Both the position numbers and the translations under genes were made by a program. The notes below the pieces were generated by a model, which saw only the letters and a list, made by a program, of their open reading frames with translations, searched no databases and was not told the DNA's origin. This document shows, in pieces, positions 34,386-46,801 of a stretch of DNA of 64,000 bases. Origin of the DNA: Anaeramoeba flamelloides (taxonomy: Eukaryota; Metamonada; Anaeramoebidae); assembly GCA_027625915.1 (NCBI GenBank), contig JANTQA010000026.1, forward strand, positions 6,200,001 through 6,264,000. The letters run 5' to 3'. Every line of letters starts with the position of its first letter. Position 1 is the stretch's first letter.

Positions 34386-35802
34386 TTTTTACATTAAAAG
34401 TCATATTTTTCAAGTACTTAAATTAACTAATCATAATGGAGAATTTTTTTTTCAAATTAAGCGAGAGATTCATCAAAAAAAATTTTTCACTCACAATAAA
34501 AAAAAATTCAACATAATATAAAAGACAACAGAGTCTAAATATAAAAAAATAATCTGTATTATAAAATCAAATTTAAATCAAATAACAATGTAAAAATAAT
34601 TCACTATACAAGAACATAAAATACTATAATTGAAAAAAAGATCTAAAAATTTTTATTCTTCAATTAGAAATAACTAATAATCAATATTTTAAATTCAAAT
34701 TTTTATACTTTAATATATAAAACCTCATTATTATCTAGAATTTCCTGAGAAACCAACTTACTATCATCGATAATTACGAAACCTTCTTCTTTTATTTATA
34801 AAACAGCCAAAGTATAACTACAACTTTTTTTCTTGAATTAGTTCTAATCAAATGCATTTCCAAAATCGAGAGTAGTTTCATTATTATTGATTATCATTAA
34901 ATTCTGGAGAAATATTTCAAAGAAAAGGAATTTTCAATACTGTGATGTAAACAACCCATATTGATAACCTTATCACAATAAGAAAAAATGAACTTATGCT
35001 TTATCCTTCAGGCTTGGATATAGAAAGATAGAAACACACATAAACATTCTTAAATCGGATTCAAATTGGTTTTTGAGGTTATATCCTTGATTAATGTAAA
35101 AATTTAATAAATAGTAAATCCCTTTGTTTCAAAAAATTATCATAATTAGAAAATTTCTGAAATAAAAATGATTTGATTTAATTAAAAATCAAAAAATAAA
35201 TTTTTTTTTCTATTTTTATTTCAAAAATTTACAATTTAAAACTTTCAATATCTCCATAATTCTTCTTGAATGTATTTTAAGAACATCATATGTTGTTACC
35301 ACCAGGTTCACATTTTTCTTTAATCTGATCAGGTAGTTAATATTTTTTGAATATGTTAAATTTTAATAATTGATTAAAGTATAAAAAAATGGATGAGCTA
35401 CACCACTATATGTTATTAAATTCAAACAATATGAAAAAATTATGGAAGAAAAGATTTGAAAATCAAACTCTCATTTTTTCAATATAAAAATCAAATAACT
35501 ATCCTAATAGATGTTTACAAATAAATATCTATGATATCTAAGGAAAAATCTAAATATATGAATTTCATATTCTATTATTTTTTCTCTCTTTTAATTTTGA
35601 AAATTTGTGGATGACTTTGATTTTGCCATTTATCAAAGGTCTAAAAATAATAGAATGGTGTTATTTAAATCACATTACTACTAAGAATAGCTCCTAATTG
35701 TTCACGAATTAATAATATTTATATGTAAATCGATAAATAAATTTTCGAATTTTCAAGTAAAAAATCAATTACGATGAAATTATTTTTGAAAAATAACTGT
35801 TG

Positions 35803-36230
35803 TGGGAAAAAAGTGAAATGGGGAATTAATAATAAAACACAATTTTAAATTGGGACCATTACTGAAAACTACAATTAAAATTAATAAAAACAAGAAAACG
35901 ATTAACTTTAAAAAAGTAATCTTTTATATTATTTTCAATCAAACCAACAAACACAATTTAAATCTACTTTCATATTGAATATTATTGTGGTTTTAAAGAT
36001 CACAAAAATTTTTAATTTTTTCAACAGTTTTTTAATAGAGCTAAATCAAAAAATATACTGACTATAAGATATTCTTAATAAAAACTATTGTTGTGTTGAA
36101 TCCTTCATTTTGACTTTATTTATTTATTTATTTAATCTTTTCATTGATCTTACTTTTCATTATCCTAATATTCACAATTAATAATCTTGCAATGTTTTTT
36201 TTTCATGTATGATATTTTTTTTCCCTACTT
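35803..36230. repeat. PAL5 inverted-repeat element, copy 2
   Basis: Starts with gggaaaaaagtgaaat and aaaacacaattttaaattgg and runs through the same internal landmarks as 11178-11590 and 54811-55232 (accattactgaaaa, tttaaatctact, tttatttatttattta). The right end is less clear. Confidence 0.6.
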
Positions 36231-36323
36231 TAAAAGAAAATTCCAAAAAATGTCATTTAATTCAAGGTTTTTTTATTAAGATTATTATTATGTTGGATAA
36301 TTCTTTTTGTAATAAATCATTTA

Positions 36324-36790
36324 CAGTCTATCCAAAACCACTGAGATTTTTTTTCAATAACAAATTTTGATGTTGATAAAGAGTTTTAAATCTAAGAACC
36401 TGAGAATAATAAAGCTTTTATTGAAAAAAAAAATTTCCTAAATGAGTTGAGATGAAAAATAAACTTCTGATTTGATCCAAAAAAAAATCATTTTTTTTTA
36501 TTTTTCAAGGGAGTAGTTTTTAGTTCCTCTTGTTTGCCCGAATTCCAAAAATAAATTCATTTTTCAGAATAAATTTTATGTAGTTTTTGAATGGATTTTC
36601 GATGTTTAGGGTCATTTTCGGATCTGAAAATTTATTTTTGGAATATCCAAAAATTCTTGTTTATAGGCTCATTTAGGAAATTTTTTTTTTCAATATGAAC
36701 TTATTTATTCTATTATTCAACTCTTTAGAAATTGAATTCATCGTCAAAATTTGTTATTGAAAAAAATTCACGGTGGCTTTGGATAGACTG
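36324..36790. mobile_element. PAL2 inverted-repeat element with TA target duplication
   Basis: A 467-bp element starting cagtctatccaaaaccact and ending agtggctt-like ggctttggatagactg, with TA on both sides (36322-36323 and 36791-36792). The inverted ends extend inward through caataacaaattttgatg and catcgtcaaaatttgttatt. The TA site and CAGT terminus fit a Tc1/mariner-type MITE. It has no coding frame. Confidence 0.78.
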
Positions 36791-36830
36791 TAATTGATCA
36801 ATCAAAGAAAAAATCATACCTAAAGATTGG

Positions 36831-37640
36831 ACAGTCAGTTCCAATTTTAATACAAAAACTTTCAACATAAGTTAAGTCACAGAAAAACCTTGAATTGAAT
36901 CACATTTTTTGGAATTTTCTTTTAAGGTAGGGAAAAAAATATCATACATGAAAAAAAAAAAAACATTACAAGATTATTAACTGTGAATATCCAGATAATT
37001 GATAAGTAAATTCTTTTATTTAAAATCAAATCCTTTTTTTAAGAATAAAATTTTTTATAATTATAACTAATCCACTTATGAGAATGATTATTAATGAAAT
37101 TACACTTGCTTAAAACACTAGTCAATTAATAAAAAAAACAAATATAAAAATTATAATTTTCCAAACTCTATCAAATCTCTATAAACCTTGATTTATTTTT
37201 CAAAATAAGTTGATCTGCTTCTACTATAAAAGGATTACTTGAGTATTCTATATAAATAATACATTTTAATGAACTTTTGATAGGTGTATTACTAGAATTA
37301 TCATCAAAATTTTGGTAATTATTAAAAAGAGATTGGATTGTATATATTTGCAATTACACAATAATTTTTCTAATATTCTCAATTCAAAAGCTTGCAATGT
37401 TTTTTTTTTTTTTCAAATCGGGGATTTTTTTCAATAATATCAATTTAGTATTGCTTTTAAGGAATAATATTTTAACAGAATTTAAGTCATATAAAAAATT
37501 TCAAATTAAGGCACTTTTTTTGGAATTTTTTATTAATATACATTATTTAACTAAAATTTGAATATTATACCTAAAATTGGATTTTTTTTTGTATCTTAAA
37601 TTATGTTGAAAGTAGTCCCTATAAAAGAGGAACTGACTGT
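36831..37640. repeat. Nested complex: PAL1 arms separated by a PAL4 copy, inside a PAL5 fragment
   Basis: A PAL1 left arm (cagtcagttccaattttaat) starts at 36832 and a PAL1 right arm ends gaactgactg at 37639 before TA. Between them PAL4 spans about 36945-37437 (aaacattacaagatta facing gcttgcaatgttt). Outside, PAL5 sequence runs up to the left arm (atcaatcaaagaaaaaatca) and resumes after the right arm (ccttcattatttctttattc). A second PAL1-like left arm at about 37455 means rearrangement or two PAL1 copies. Confidence 0.6.
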
Positions 37641-39679
37641 ATTAAAAAACTAATATTTTCTTGAATCCTTCATTATTTCTTTATTCATTTATTTAATATT
37701 TTATTAATTGGTCTTATTTTCTTTTTCAATATAGTTCCAAATAAAAAACTGTGTTTCACTTGTTTTCCCAAAAAAAATAAAATAAAATCTTGTCAAGGTC
37801 TTAATTTTTTCTTTTTTTTTGTAATTTGTGTTTTGATTTAGGAAATGGATAAGTCAGCCCATTTAAAAAATTTATTGATTTTGAGCCTATTTTTGGAAAT
37901 CCAAAATTTGAATGTTTTCAATATAAAAATAAAAAAAAATACCACATTATTTTAATTAAAAATTAAGTTAATACTAAAAAGTGATAAACATATTTTTGGT
38001 TTTATATTGGATGGTATTGATTTTTGTGAAATAAAATTTTTTAATTTTTTTTATACTTTTGAATGATTAATATTTCAATTCAAATCCGAGTCAATAAAAC
38101 TAATTGAAGTATATCTGATTCAATAAACTAAATTTTGATAGAAGTTTAACAAAAGTTTTTCAAAGAAATTTAGATCTCATTAAGGAAAAAATTTATTCTT
38201 TAACGATTTTGAAAAAAGTTATTTCCCAAAATTTTATTAAAAATAAAACTAAAATTACAAAATTAATTACAAATTTTTTAAAAAGTTGTTTGGTCTTATT
38301 CACAAAAATCAATATCAATATTAATAACATTTTTAATAAAAAAAATTAATTTTGAATTTAGAGGATAAAATTAACAAAATCCGAAATACTTCAAGAAAAA
38401 TTTATTTTGAAAAATCACATTTTATCTTAAAACAAAAACTCAATTTCTAATTAAAATTTGGAAATGACATTAAAAAATATAATTATTATAACTATCCTTA
38501 TTGAATAAATGCCAATATATATATTTCAAGATGTTGAATAAATAATTTTTTTTGGTTAACCAAAAGAATTATCTCATAAAAGAAAAAAAATCTTTATTTT
38601 AATATTCCTGGCTAACAAGACTTGTTATTTGATAATAATGATAGGGAACAATAATAAAAAAGATAGAAAAGATTTTACCTTGTAATTAATAAAATCAATT
38701 TGATAGTTTTCTTTTTCAGAAGAAAAAATGGAAAAAAAAAATTGATCTCACTGAAAAAATTTTCTTTTTGAGGTTTCTTAATTGATCAGAGTTTTTTGAC
38801 ACTTGGTAAATCCACAATTTGTGGTTGAGTATTTTACCAATAAAATATTATAAAATTTTGTCATGTTGCTGTAGGGTACTGATCCCTTAATTTAAAAAAG
38901 GGGTTTACAGACGTTTTAAAAAAGTGACGAATTTTATAAATTTTTAACAAGTTTTCAATTTTAAAAAATTAATGCTTTGTCAGAATAAAAACTTTTGGAA
39001 AGTTTTCTATTTTAATAAAGTGAATACTTTTAAATTCAAAAAGTACTTTTCCTCACGCTCCTAGTACTTGTGCTTCCCCCTTAAAAGTTGACCCTTGACT
39101 TGGTTAAAACATAAAATTTTTTTAAAAAGTATAAATTCGAAAAAAAATAAAAAAAAAAGTTTTCGCTTTTTTCAAATAACTCTATCAAAAAGAATATGTT
39201 TTAAAGAGACACTCAATTCTTAAAAACAAGAAATGGACTATTGTGGTTTTTCAAATTTGTAGATTTTTAGATTGTAAAGTTAAACCCTTTTCTAAAATTT
39301 CTGAGAATATTTTCTCAACCAAAAGAAGTTTTACTTCCACAATCCCATTTTTTGAAAGTTAGTTACGTTTAGAGATAGAAAAAAAGTATAAACTTGATGG
39401 GTAGTCTTGTACTTTTGGATTTGTTGTCAAGTTTTTTTGAACATTTTTTCACTTTAATGAAACTCTTCTCAAACTTCAAAAAAAACCTTCAAACAAATGA
39501 CAAAAAACCAAAAAAATTCTCAACATTAGTTACCTGTAACTTGCTTGATTTTAGAATTCTTAAAAATTAAATATCGACTAAAATTATTTCCATTGCTATT
39601 CGAAAATAAATTTGTCTATTTAAAACCCTGTTCTCCTTTTTTGAATTCTCTCCAAATTCACTCAAACTAAACTATAGAT

Positions 39680-42600
39680 ATGTTCTCGATCAATTTTGTA
39701 CTTGGTATTGGAATATTGGATTTACCTTATGCTTTTCATGAAGCGGGAATAATTTTATCGGTTTTGATCTTGACTCTTGTGAGTTTTTGTTGCTATTGTA
39801 CAGCAATGTATATCAACGAATCTTGGTCCCGTTCTGAAGCCCTTGTGAATTATCAAAAAATGAAAAGCAAAGAATTGAATAATGAAGAAATGGGATTAGT
39901 ACTTGAAAGTTTGGCAGATCACATGATAAAAGAGGCACTAACTAATAGCAAATCTTTAGATCATCAAAATAGTGATGAAGATCTGGATGATTCGTTCCCA
40001 GAACTGAGTGGGGATAGTGCAAATGGCATAGAACTTTCAAGAAAAGAAACTAAGGATAATACTACCCAAGAAGAAGAAAAAGAAGAACAAGAAGAAAAAG
40101 AAAGGGGAACACAACAAAAAAATGTCATTGTTCAAGTTTCACCAAATCAAAGTGGCTCAGATGCTGTAGAAAAGCACAATTTGCTCGATCAAGATGAAGT
40201 TAGCTCCAGCAAAAAATCATATTTAAATGAGAAAATCAATGAAAATCAAATTAATGAAAGCTTTGTTATTAAAGATCACCGATTTGAAATGAATGACTTG
40301 TGTTTGATCTTCCTTGGAAAAAAAGGAAAACGTTTTTACACAATCGGGATCATTTTTTGGCTCGCAGGAATTACTTGGTCTTATGCAGCTGTTATTGGAA
40401 CGACTCTTTCAATGATGCTTCCTATTAACTCAATTACAAAGGGGGACAAATGGTATTATTTATTACTTTGTGGTTTTACTTGATTTCTTCTTCTATTTTT
40501 TTTTTATTTTTATGGGTGAAAAATTAATTTCCTCGAAAAAAATTTCGAATTTTTCATTTAATATTTTTGACATAAACCAAAATTTTCAATATCATTGGGT
40601 ATTGGTTTGAGAAATTATCAATTTCATTTTTGAATTAAGGTTTACAGCCCTGAAAAAGGCGAAAAAATATTCTCTTGTGTTAGGTAATGTACCTTGTTAT
40701 TTTGGTTCTTAACTATTCGAACTTCAACCTGATATTAATTTAATGTTTGTTTCAAAAATGATATTTTTCAATTCTTTTTTTTTCAGAAATCCAAATTGAA
40801 GAGTGTAAGAATTATGGTTTGGAAGACCAGTGATGATAAATCTTGTTTTTTAGGTTATTATTTTAAATATTTATTTGTCTTTTAGTTCAATTACCCAAAA
40901 AAAAATCAAATAAAACGAAAAATTAAATGAAAATTTTTGATTTACAACCCAAAAAACACATTTTTTTTATTAAAATATCATTTAACTAACATTCTAGTTG
41001 TCTTAGGCTCTTTAATTTGGATTTCTTGAAAAAAAAAAAATTGAAAAATTTTCATTTTTGGCACAAACATTAAATTAATATCAGGTTGAAGTTCGAATAG
41101 TTAAGAACCAAAATAACATAGCTTTGCCTAAAATAAAAGAATATTTTTTTATCAGTTTTAGAGATTATAAACCTTAAGGGAATAGTAACTATAAAAAAAA
41201 TCTGAATCTAAATTTAAAGTAAATTCAAAAAAATTCTCAGTATCTTGAAATTTTAGAAAAGAAATTAAAATATGATTACTAGAATACCAAACTTAGATTA
41301 AAATACTATTTTAAGAAAGGAATTATTGTTTTTAAAAAGTTATTCCAATTTTTTTTTATTTTTGAAAAGTTCAAAATTCAAAATATTCAAATTATTTCAA
41401 AAAAAAATATTTTCTTTTGAAGAAGATAGAAATTTTATTTTCTGTGAAGGAAGTCTACAAAAATCTACATGAAAAATAAAATCATTAAATTTCTAAATAA
41501 CTTTATATAAACTAGATTCTTAATTTCAAAACAATTACAATAATTATTTCCAAACTTGAAAATCAAATGTAATTTCTTTCTTCAACGAACAGTTCAAATC
41601 AATTTTTACTTTTTTTTAAATTAAAAAAATATAATTTTTTGATTCAAAGAAAAGTTCAAACCAATTTTTTTCTTTTATTGAACAAAAAAATATCTTAGAA
41701 AAACAACCAAACAGTTATATTAAAAATTTTCACAAAATAACTTTTTAAAATCCTGTAAATATCAAATTAAACCTAAAGAAATACTTTTGATATCTGATTA
41801 ATTCAAAATGATAATTATTAGACCAATCCCTACAATTTCAATGAGTTATTAATAATACAAAGAATAAAAGTATCAATTAATTATACTTAAATTTGTTTCA
41901 ATTGAAGCTTCCTAAAAAATTTTCAAATCCAATTATTTTTTAGATTACTTACCTTCGAAGAATTAAGATAATAAAAGTAGAAATATACACATTCAAGAAT
42001 AGCTCATATCTTCCTGAAGTAAAATTAATAAATCAATAACTTTTCTTCAAAATAGAAAAACACAAATTATTATGGTACTAACGAGTTGAACAACAATGTT
42101 GATTTTGATCTTTGGATTTGTCAGATCAAATAAAATTGCAATATAGATCAATATAATTTCCCTAAAATCATTTCTACATTTTCAAAAACGTTAGAATAGC
42201 AAGTTTTTACTAAGTAACTATTCATCTAGAAAGACAAAAAAAATATAGTAAATAAAAAAAAAAAAAAAAAAAAAAGCAAAAATCTGAAAAAAAGATTATT
42301 CATTTTGAAAAATTCAAAATTAATTTTTTTCTACTAATATCCATTCAAACCATCTTAAACATAACAAATTCGCCGATTGCAACATGGCCCAGTTACCTTG
42401 AAAATATTTTATTATTTTTCAATTTTTTTTTATATTTTCAAACATTGTCAACTATTTCCAATAAATATTTAGAATTAAAAAATTTTTTTAAATATCATCA
42501 AATAACTATTTTCAATAATTATCGTTCCCGAGAAAAAATTGTTCAATGGAAAATAATTGTCAAATGGGAAAAAAATGTCAAACCAGTTTTAAATGTAGGT

Positions 42601-45600
42601 TAGGTAGTAAATGTTATAATTTTGAAATATTTTTTAAATAATCTATTTTCCCTTCATTTTAAAACAAAAAAAAAAGTCCATAAAATAGATTGATTATTGT
42701 AATCAAAATAGTTTTTCAAACAACATATAAAACTAAAATTTAAGAATGTTCAATTTTATCAAATTTTAGATTTAATTATAAGCATTAGTAAAAGTTAATT
42801 TTTTAGATTTTTTGATACTAAGCTTTTTCCTATTCATGTGGAAATCGGCTTAAAGATTTTAACGATATTCATTAATCAAATTTGAGAAATTTCAATTCCG
42901 GTTTCAAATATCTTCATTGAATAGTGAACAATAAGTAAAAAAATAATTGAAATATTTTCATTTTCACTTACTATCTTACAATTTTTTCCATTTGACAATT
43001 TTTTTCCAGTGAACATTTTTTTTCTGTAACTGTAATTATTGAGTATAAAATATTCTTTTTCTCTTTGATCTTTACTTGTTAAAAATTTGATTTATTTTTC
43101 ATATATTTTTAAAATAGAATTAATTTTGAAATGTTATTTGTTGATACACACAACCAAAAATCACCGAAGGTGAGAATTCATAATAGGAAAAATGTCTGGA
43201 AAATTTTTCTTTTTCTAATTCAATCCACAAATTTTAACAAAAAGTATCAGATTTATTTTTACTGAGAAATTAAATCCTGACAAGTGAATTCTTTTAAATT
43301 TCAATAACTCATTTTTCTAAATTTGTTAAAGGTTTTTTTTTTTTATCAAGTTTAATTGAACCTTTGTGGAAACAAACATTATTTCCTTACCTTTGGGAAA
43401 AATAATCATATGGGTTTTTAAAAACTTAAGAACATGTTCATTATACAAGCATAAATATATATATCTTTTAAAAATAGAGTTTTTTTTGAAAAAAAAATAT
43501 TTTTAAATTGACTGTTTTCGTCAAAAGAGTGCTGATTTTGAATTAGTCTCATAGTTTCAAAAACCGTGATTTAACTTAAATTTTAATACAAATTTTTGTA
43601 CTTGTAGCAAAAAAAAAAAATTTGGATACAAAGTCAAGTAGAAATTTGAAAGAAAAGTACAATTTTGTAATTATAAAAATACTAATTCTTTTTTTTTAAT
43701 ATTTGAACATCTTCCGGATTATTTCAGATAAATTTAAAACAAAAATAAAATTACCTGTGTAAGTAGGGCGACATATTTCCCCAAAAAGTTGACAAGGTAT
43801 GATAAAAAATCATTGAACATTAAAACAATAAAGGTATTATTTTGTAAATATACATTTCCTTACGGATATTTGTCAAATTGAATTTGTTGCAAATTTTTTT
43901 ATGAATTGAAAAATTCTCCTTGAAGTTGAAAATGTGTTTCTTTAGGCCACCTTCTTAAACCTCTTTCTTGAAAATTTCAACAACAATAATAATATAAATT
44001 GGGATCTTTTATTTTACTTTTACAAATTGTTGATACTTAAATTAAAATTAAATTGAAAGTTAAGGGTAGAGTCATTACGGTGAAATTTTTTATTCTGAAA
44101 TGGAAAAAAACTTTTTAGTAATTTTATTGAGGACCTAACACCAATCAAAAACCAACCAACCTATGATGTACTATCGATCTCCAAAAATCATCAACTAAAA
44201 ATGAGGACATTTTTAGAAAAAAGCACCAAAGAGCAACACTCAATTTCCAATTAGAATGTTCGTGAATTACAATTCTGAAAACAACTATGTCAGTTTTGAA
44301 GTGTCGCTCTTTGGCGCTTTTTGAGATCTTGGTGACTTTTTTTTTCTTTTTTTTCTTTTTTCAAATGAGTTATTTTTATTGAAAGACTATTACCTAATCC
44401 TTACTTGGTCAAATTTAGAGGATTTTAAAATAACCACAAATCAGACTAAATCGAATTAAATTGATTGCGAAATACAAGAAAGCAATTTGTTTTAAATTAA
44501 AGAAATTTAACCTCTTTTGAAAAAGAAAAGATGAATTTTTTTTTTTAAATTTTGATTTTTTGAAATTGAGAACTCTTTTTCTTCGTTTAATTTTTTGTCA
44601 AAGAGATCCTATGGAATTTTTTTTTTTGTTATTTGAATTTTGTCAACCAAAAGAAGGTCTATTTCACAATACCCTTTTTGGTCTCAGGTCACCCCTTGAG
44701 TATGGTGCCTTTTCACGGTAAATGACTCGACCCTTAAAATAAAAATGCTTTTATTAAGAGATAATTTCATCATTATAATATATAATGCTATTAACTTATA
44801 GTCACTGTTGTTAAAGGACAAATTAACGTATTTAAAGAAAGTACCCCCAGACCAACCATTTTTTTTTTCGTTTTATCCTTTCAATTTTGGGAGAATTTGT
44901 GGCCAATGGTCAAGAACACAAAGGCAAAGAGGTTCAGTAATTATTGTACTGAAGTTATGATTGGTTTGTAATTCCAATTACTTATTGGGATTCAAACACT
45001 TAAAACAGAAGAAAAGGAGGACACGAAGGAAGATTTGGAAAACAGTGTCTGTTAAAAATTATTAAAAAAACCGGTCACTGATGTTAGTATTGAAGAAATA
45101 ATATGTGATGAAGACAAACCCATTCAAAAACCAATTCGGTCTTCAAGAGGGTTCATATTTCAACCAGTGTTGGACATAAAGGTACTAAAATAAAAAAAAT
45201 TAAAAAAATTTTGTTGAAAAAAAATAATAATAAAGTAAGAGCATCACTTGCCACTTTAAATTGGAACTAATCGAGGTTAAATAAAAAAAAAATTTTGAGA
45301 TTCACCCAACACTTGTAAAAGAATTAATGAACAGAATTCTTTTTACCAAGTTAACATATAATTTTTATCATTGAGGATCGTTTTTTTTTATCTATCAATT
45401 TCTTCTTCCTTTTCTTTTTTTTTTTACGTTTTGAATCCCAATAAGTAATTGGAATTACAAACCAATCATAACTTCAGTACAATAATTACTGAACCTCTTT
45501 GCTTTTGTGGTCTTTAATACAAAAAAAAAAATCTTCAAAAGCAAACAATAAAAAATGTCGGTACACCCATACCGATTTAAATACGTTAATTCCTCCTTAA

Positions 45601-46801
45601 TGAACATTTCTACACAAATATCTCAAATTTTCAATTGGGATCTTTCTTGTGAAAAGAATCATTATCATGAAATTGGATTGGATTGTATACACCTTAATTT
45701 TCATTAATGTATTTACTGAGTATAAAATTTTCGAAAATTCGAAAAAATTATTTCATATTTAGCTTTATTATTTGTATATTATTTAAAAAAAACAATATTT
45801 TTATTATTATTAAATACTAATTTCTCATCTCTTAATTGTATAGTATTGTTGATGGAGATTTTTCTCAAAGTTGTCAAAATCAATATTATTTATATGTTTT
45901 TTTATTTTCTCTTATAATTATACCAGTATCTTGTCTTAATATTACTGAACAAAAATGGCTTCAAATTTTCTTATGTGCTTGGCGTTTTATATCGTGCCTG
46001 ATTATGGTCACTTCGTGTATAGTCGGGATGTGGACAAAAGAGTATGAGTCCGGATCTACACAGGAAAAACCATATATCTCTAAACCAATTTATTTCCGAT
46101 TAAAAGGGTTTGGAATATTATTAGGTGCTTCGCTATTTTCTCAAGCACTTCATTCAAGTGTAACAATTATTGGAGGGCCTTTGAAAGATAAAAAAAATTT
46201 AAAAAAGGTATTTGGTGGAACATTCTCAACAACTCTACTACTTTATAGTGTCCTGAGTATAATATGCTCCTTATATTTCGGTAATGAGACAAAATCAATT
46301 GTTACATTAAATTGGCAAGGGTATATGAGTGGTTCAAAAAGTAACAAAGCACTCATCACAGTGATAAAATATGTGATTTCCTTATTTCCCGTCTTCGATA
46401 TACTATCAATTTATCCTCTATGTAGTATTACTCTCGCTTTTGGATTGCAAAATTTATTTTTTCCGGGAAGCTTTGATAAAAAGGATCCTAAATCTCTAAG
46501 AATCAAAATTTTATTTCGCTTTTTTTCAGCACTTGTGCCAATTCTCGGTTCTCTGATAGTTAAAGAAATTAAATTAATTATAATCTTTGATTGCTTTTTT
46601 GGCTCCTTTATTTCCTTTTTAATCCCAGTTTTATTACAAATTAAATCAAAAAAAACTTGTAAATTGGTTTTGAAAACAGAAAAAACACCATACTCTGGTT
46701 GTATTTCTTCAGATATAATTGCGAAAGCAATTTTTATTGTTGGTGTTATTGGTTTATGTGGCTCGTTGGTGTTTTCTATTTATGAACAAACTTATAAATA
46801 A
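39680..46801 (+). CDS. TMEM104-like AAAP-family transporter, two exons around a 5.4-kb intron
   Basis: A multi-spanning protein of the amino acid/auxin permease family, closest in layout to TMEM104; the substrate is unknown. Exon 1 is 39680-40452 and exon 2 is 45844-46801; gtatta...tatag joins them in phase 2 (TG+T = Cys) to give 576 residues. Exon 1 holds FVLGIGILDLPYAFHEAG, a first helix pair, a hydrophilic Glu/Lys/Ser-rich loop (about residues 48-205) and a helix at FYTIGIIFWLAGITWSYAAV. Exon 2 supplies the remaining helices, including ITEQKWLQIFLCAWRFISCL and KYVISLFPVFDILSIYPLCS, which recall TMEM104 (TKYLQILTSLMRW, FLGLFPVFTIS). The ATG sits right behind TATAG|AT and the protein starts in mid-TM1, so a short upstream coding exon is possible. 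The second exon is well supported by phase and homology. Confidence 0.8.
40635..41177. mobile_element. 543-bp foldback element bounded by TTAA, inside the transporter intron
   Basis: Ends read ttaaggttta and taaaccttaa. The two arms are inverted repeats over roughly 190 bp, including a perfect 55-bp match (40696-40750 against 41063-41117). TTAA at each border could be a target duplication, as in piggyBac-type elements, but TTAA is palindromic and could also belong to the repeat. No coding frame is present. Confidence 0.8.
42000..42400. repeat. Diverged PAL3 relative in the transporter intron
   Basis: Aligns in order with the PAL3 interior at 22390-22960: ttaataaatcaataa, gaaaaacacaaattctta-like, attgcaatagaaatcaata-like, ctattcatct, and an end reading aacatggcccagtta. 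It lacks the nested PAL6 block. Confidence 0.5.
42524..43040. repeat. Inverted-repeat element in the transporter intron
   Basis: Left end aataattatcgttcccgaga, then caatggaaaataattgtcaa, is mirrored at the right as ccatttgacaatttttttcc and tgtaactgtaattatt. Arms are about 65 bases and imperfect. It is not seen elsewhere in the window. Confidence 0.6.
44811..45600. mobile_element. 790-bp inverted-repeat element with TTAA borders and coding-like interior
   Basis: The left arm starts ttaaaggacaaattaacgta and the right arm ends tacgttaattcctccttaa. A 73-bp stretch (44924-44996) is perfectly repeated in inverse at 45430-45502. TTAA stands at both borders, as in the neighbouring foldback element. 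The interior contains an open run including VTDVSIEEIICDEDKPIQKP, coding-like in composition but not a family I recognise. It may be a decayed DNA transposon or one that captured sequence. Confidence 0.72.

Larger units (their letters stand above)
34386..39679. other. Gene-free 5.3-kb field with nested elements
   Basis: Contains PAL5 at 35803-36230, PAL2 at 36324-36790 and a PAL1/PAL4 nest at 36831-37640 set in a PAL5 fragment. From 34386 to 35800 and from 37780 to 39660 I see only AT-rich sequence and homopolymers. The last 100 bp may include a short upstream exon of the transporter, which I could not identify. Confidence 0.55.

Noticed and set aside
45056-45200. Additional exon of the TMEM104-like transporter
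   Set aside because: The coding-like run lies between the inverted arms of a mobile element. Joining exon 1 directly to 45844 keeps phase and matches the family without it.
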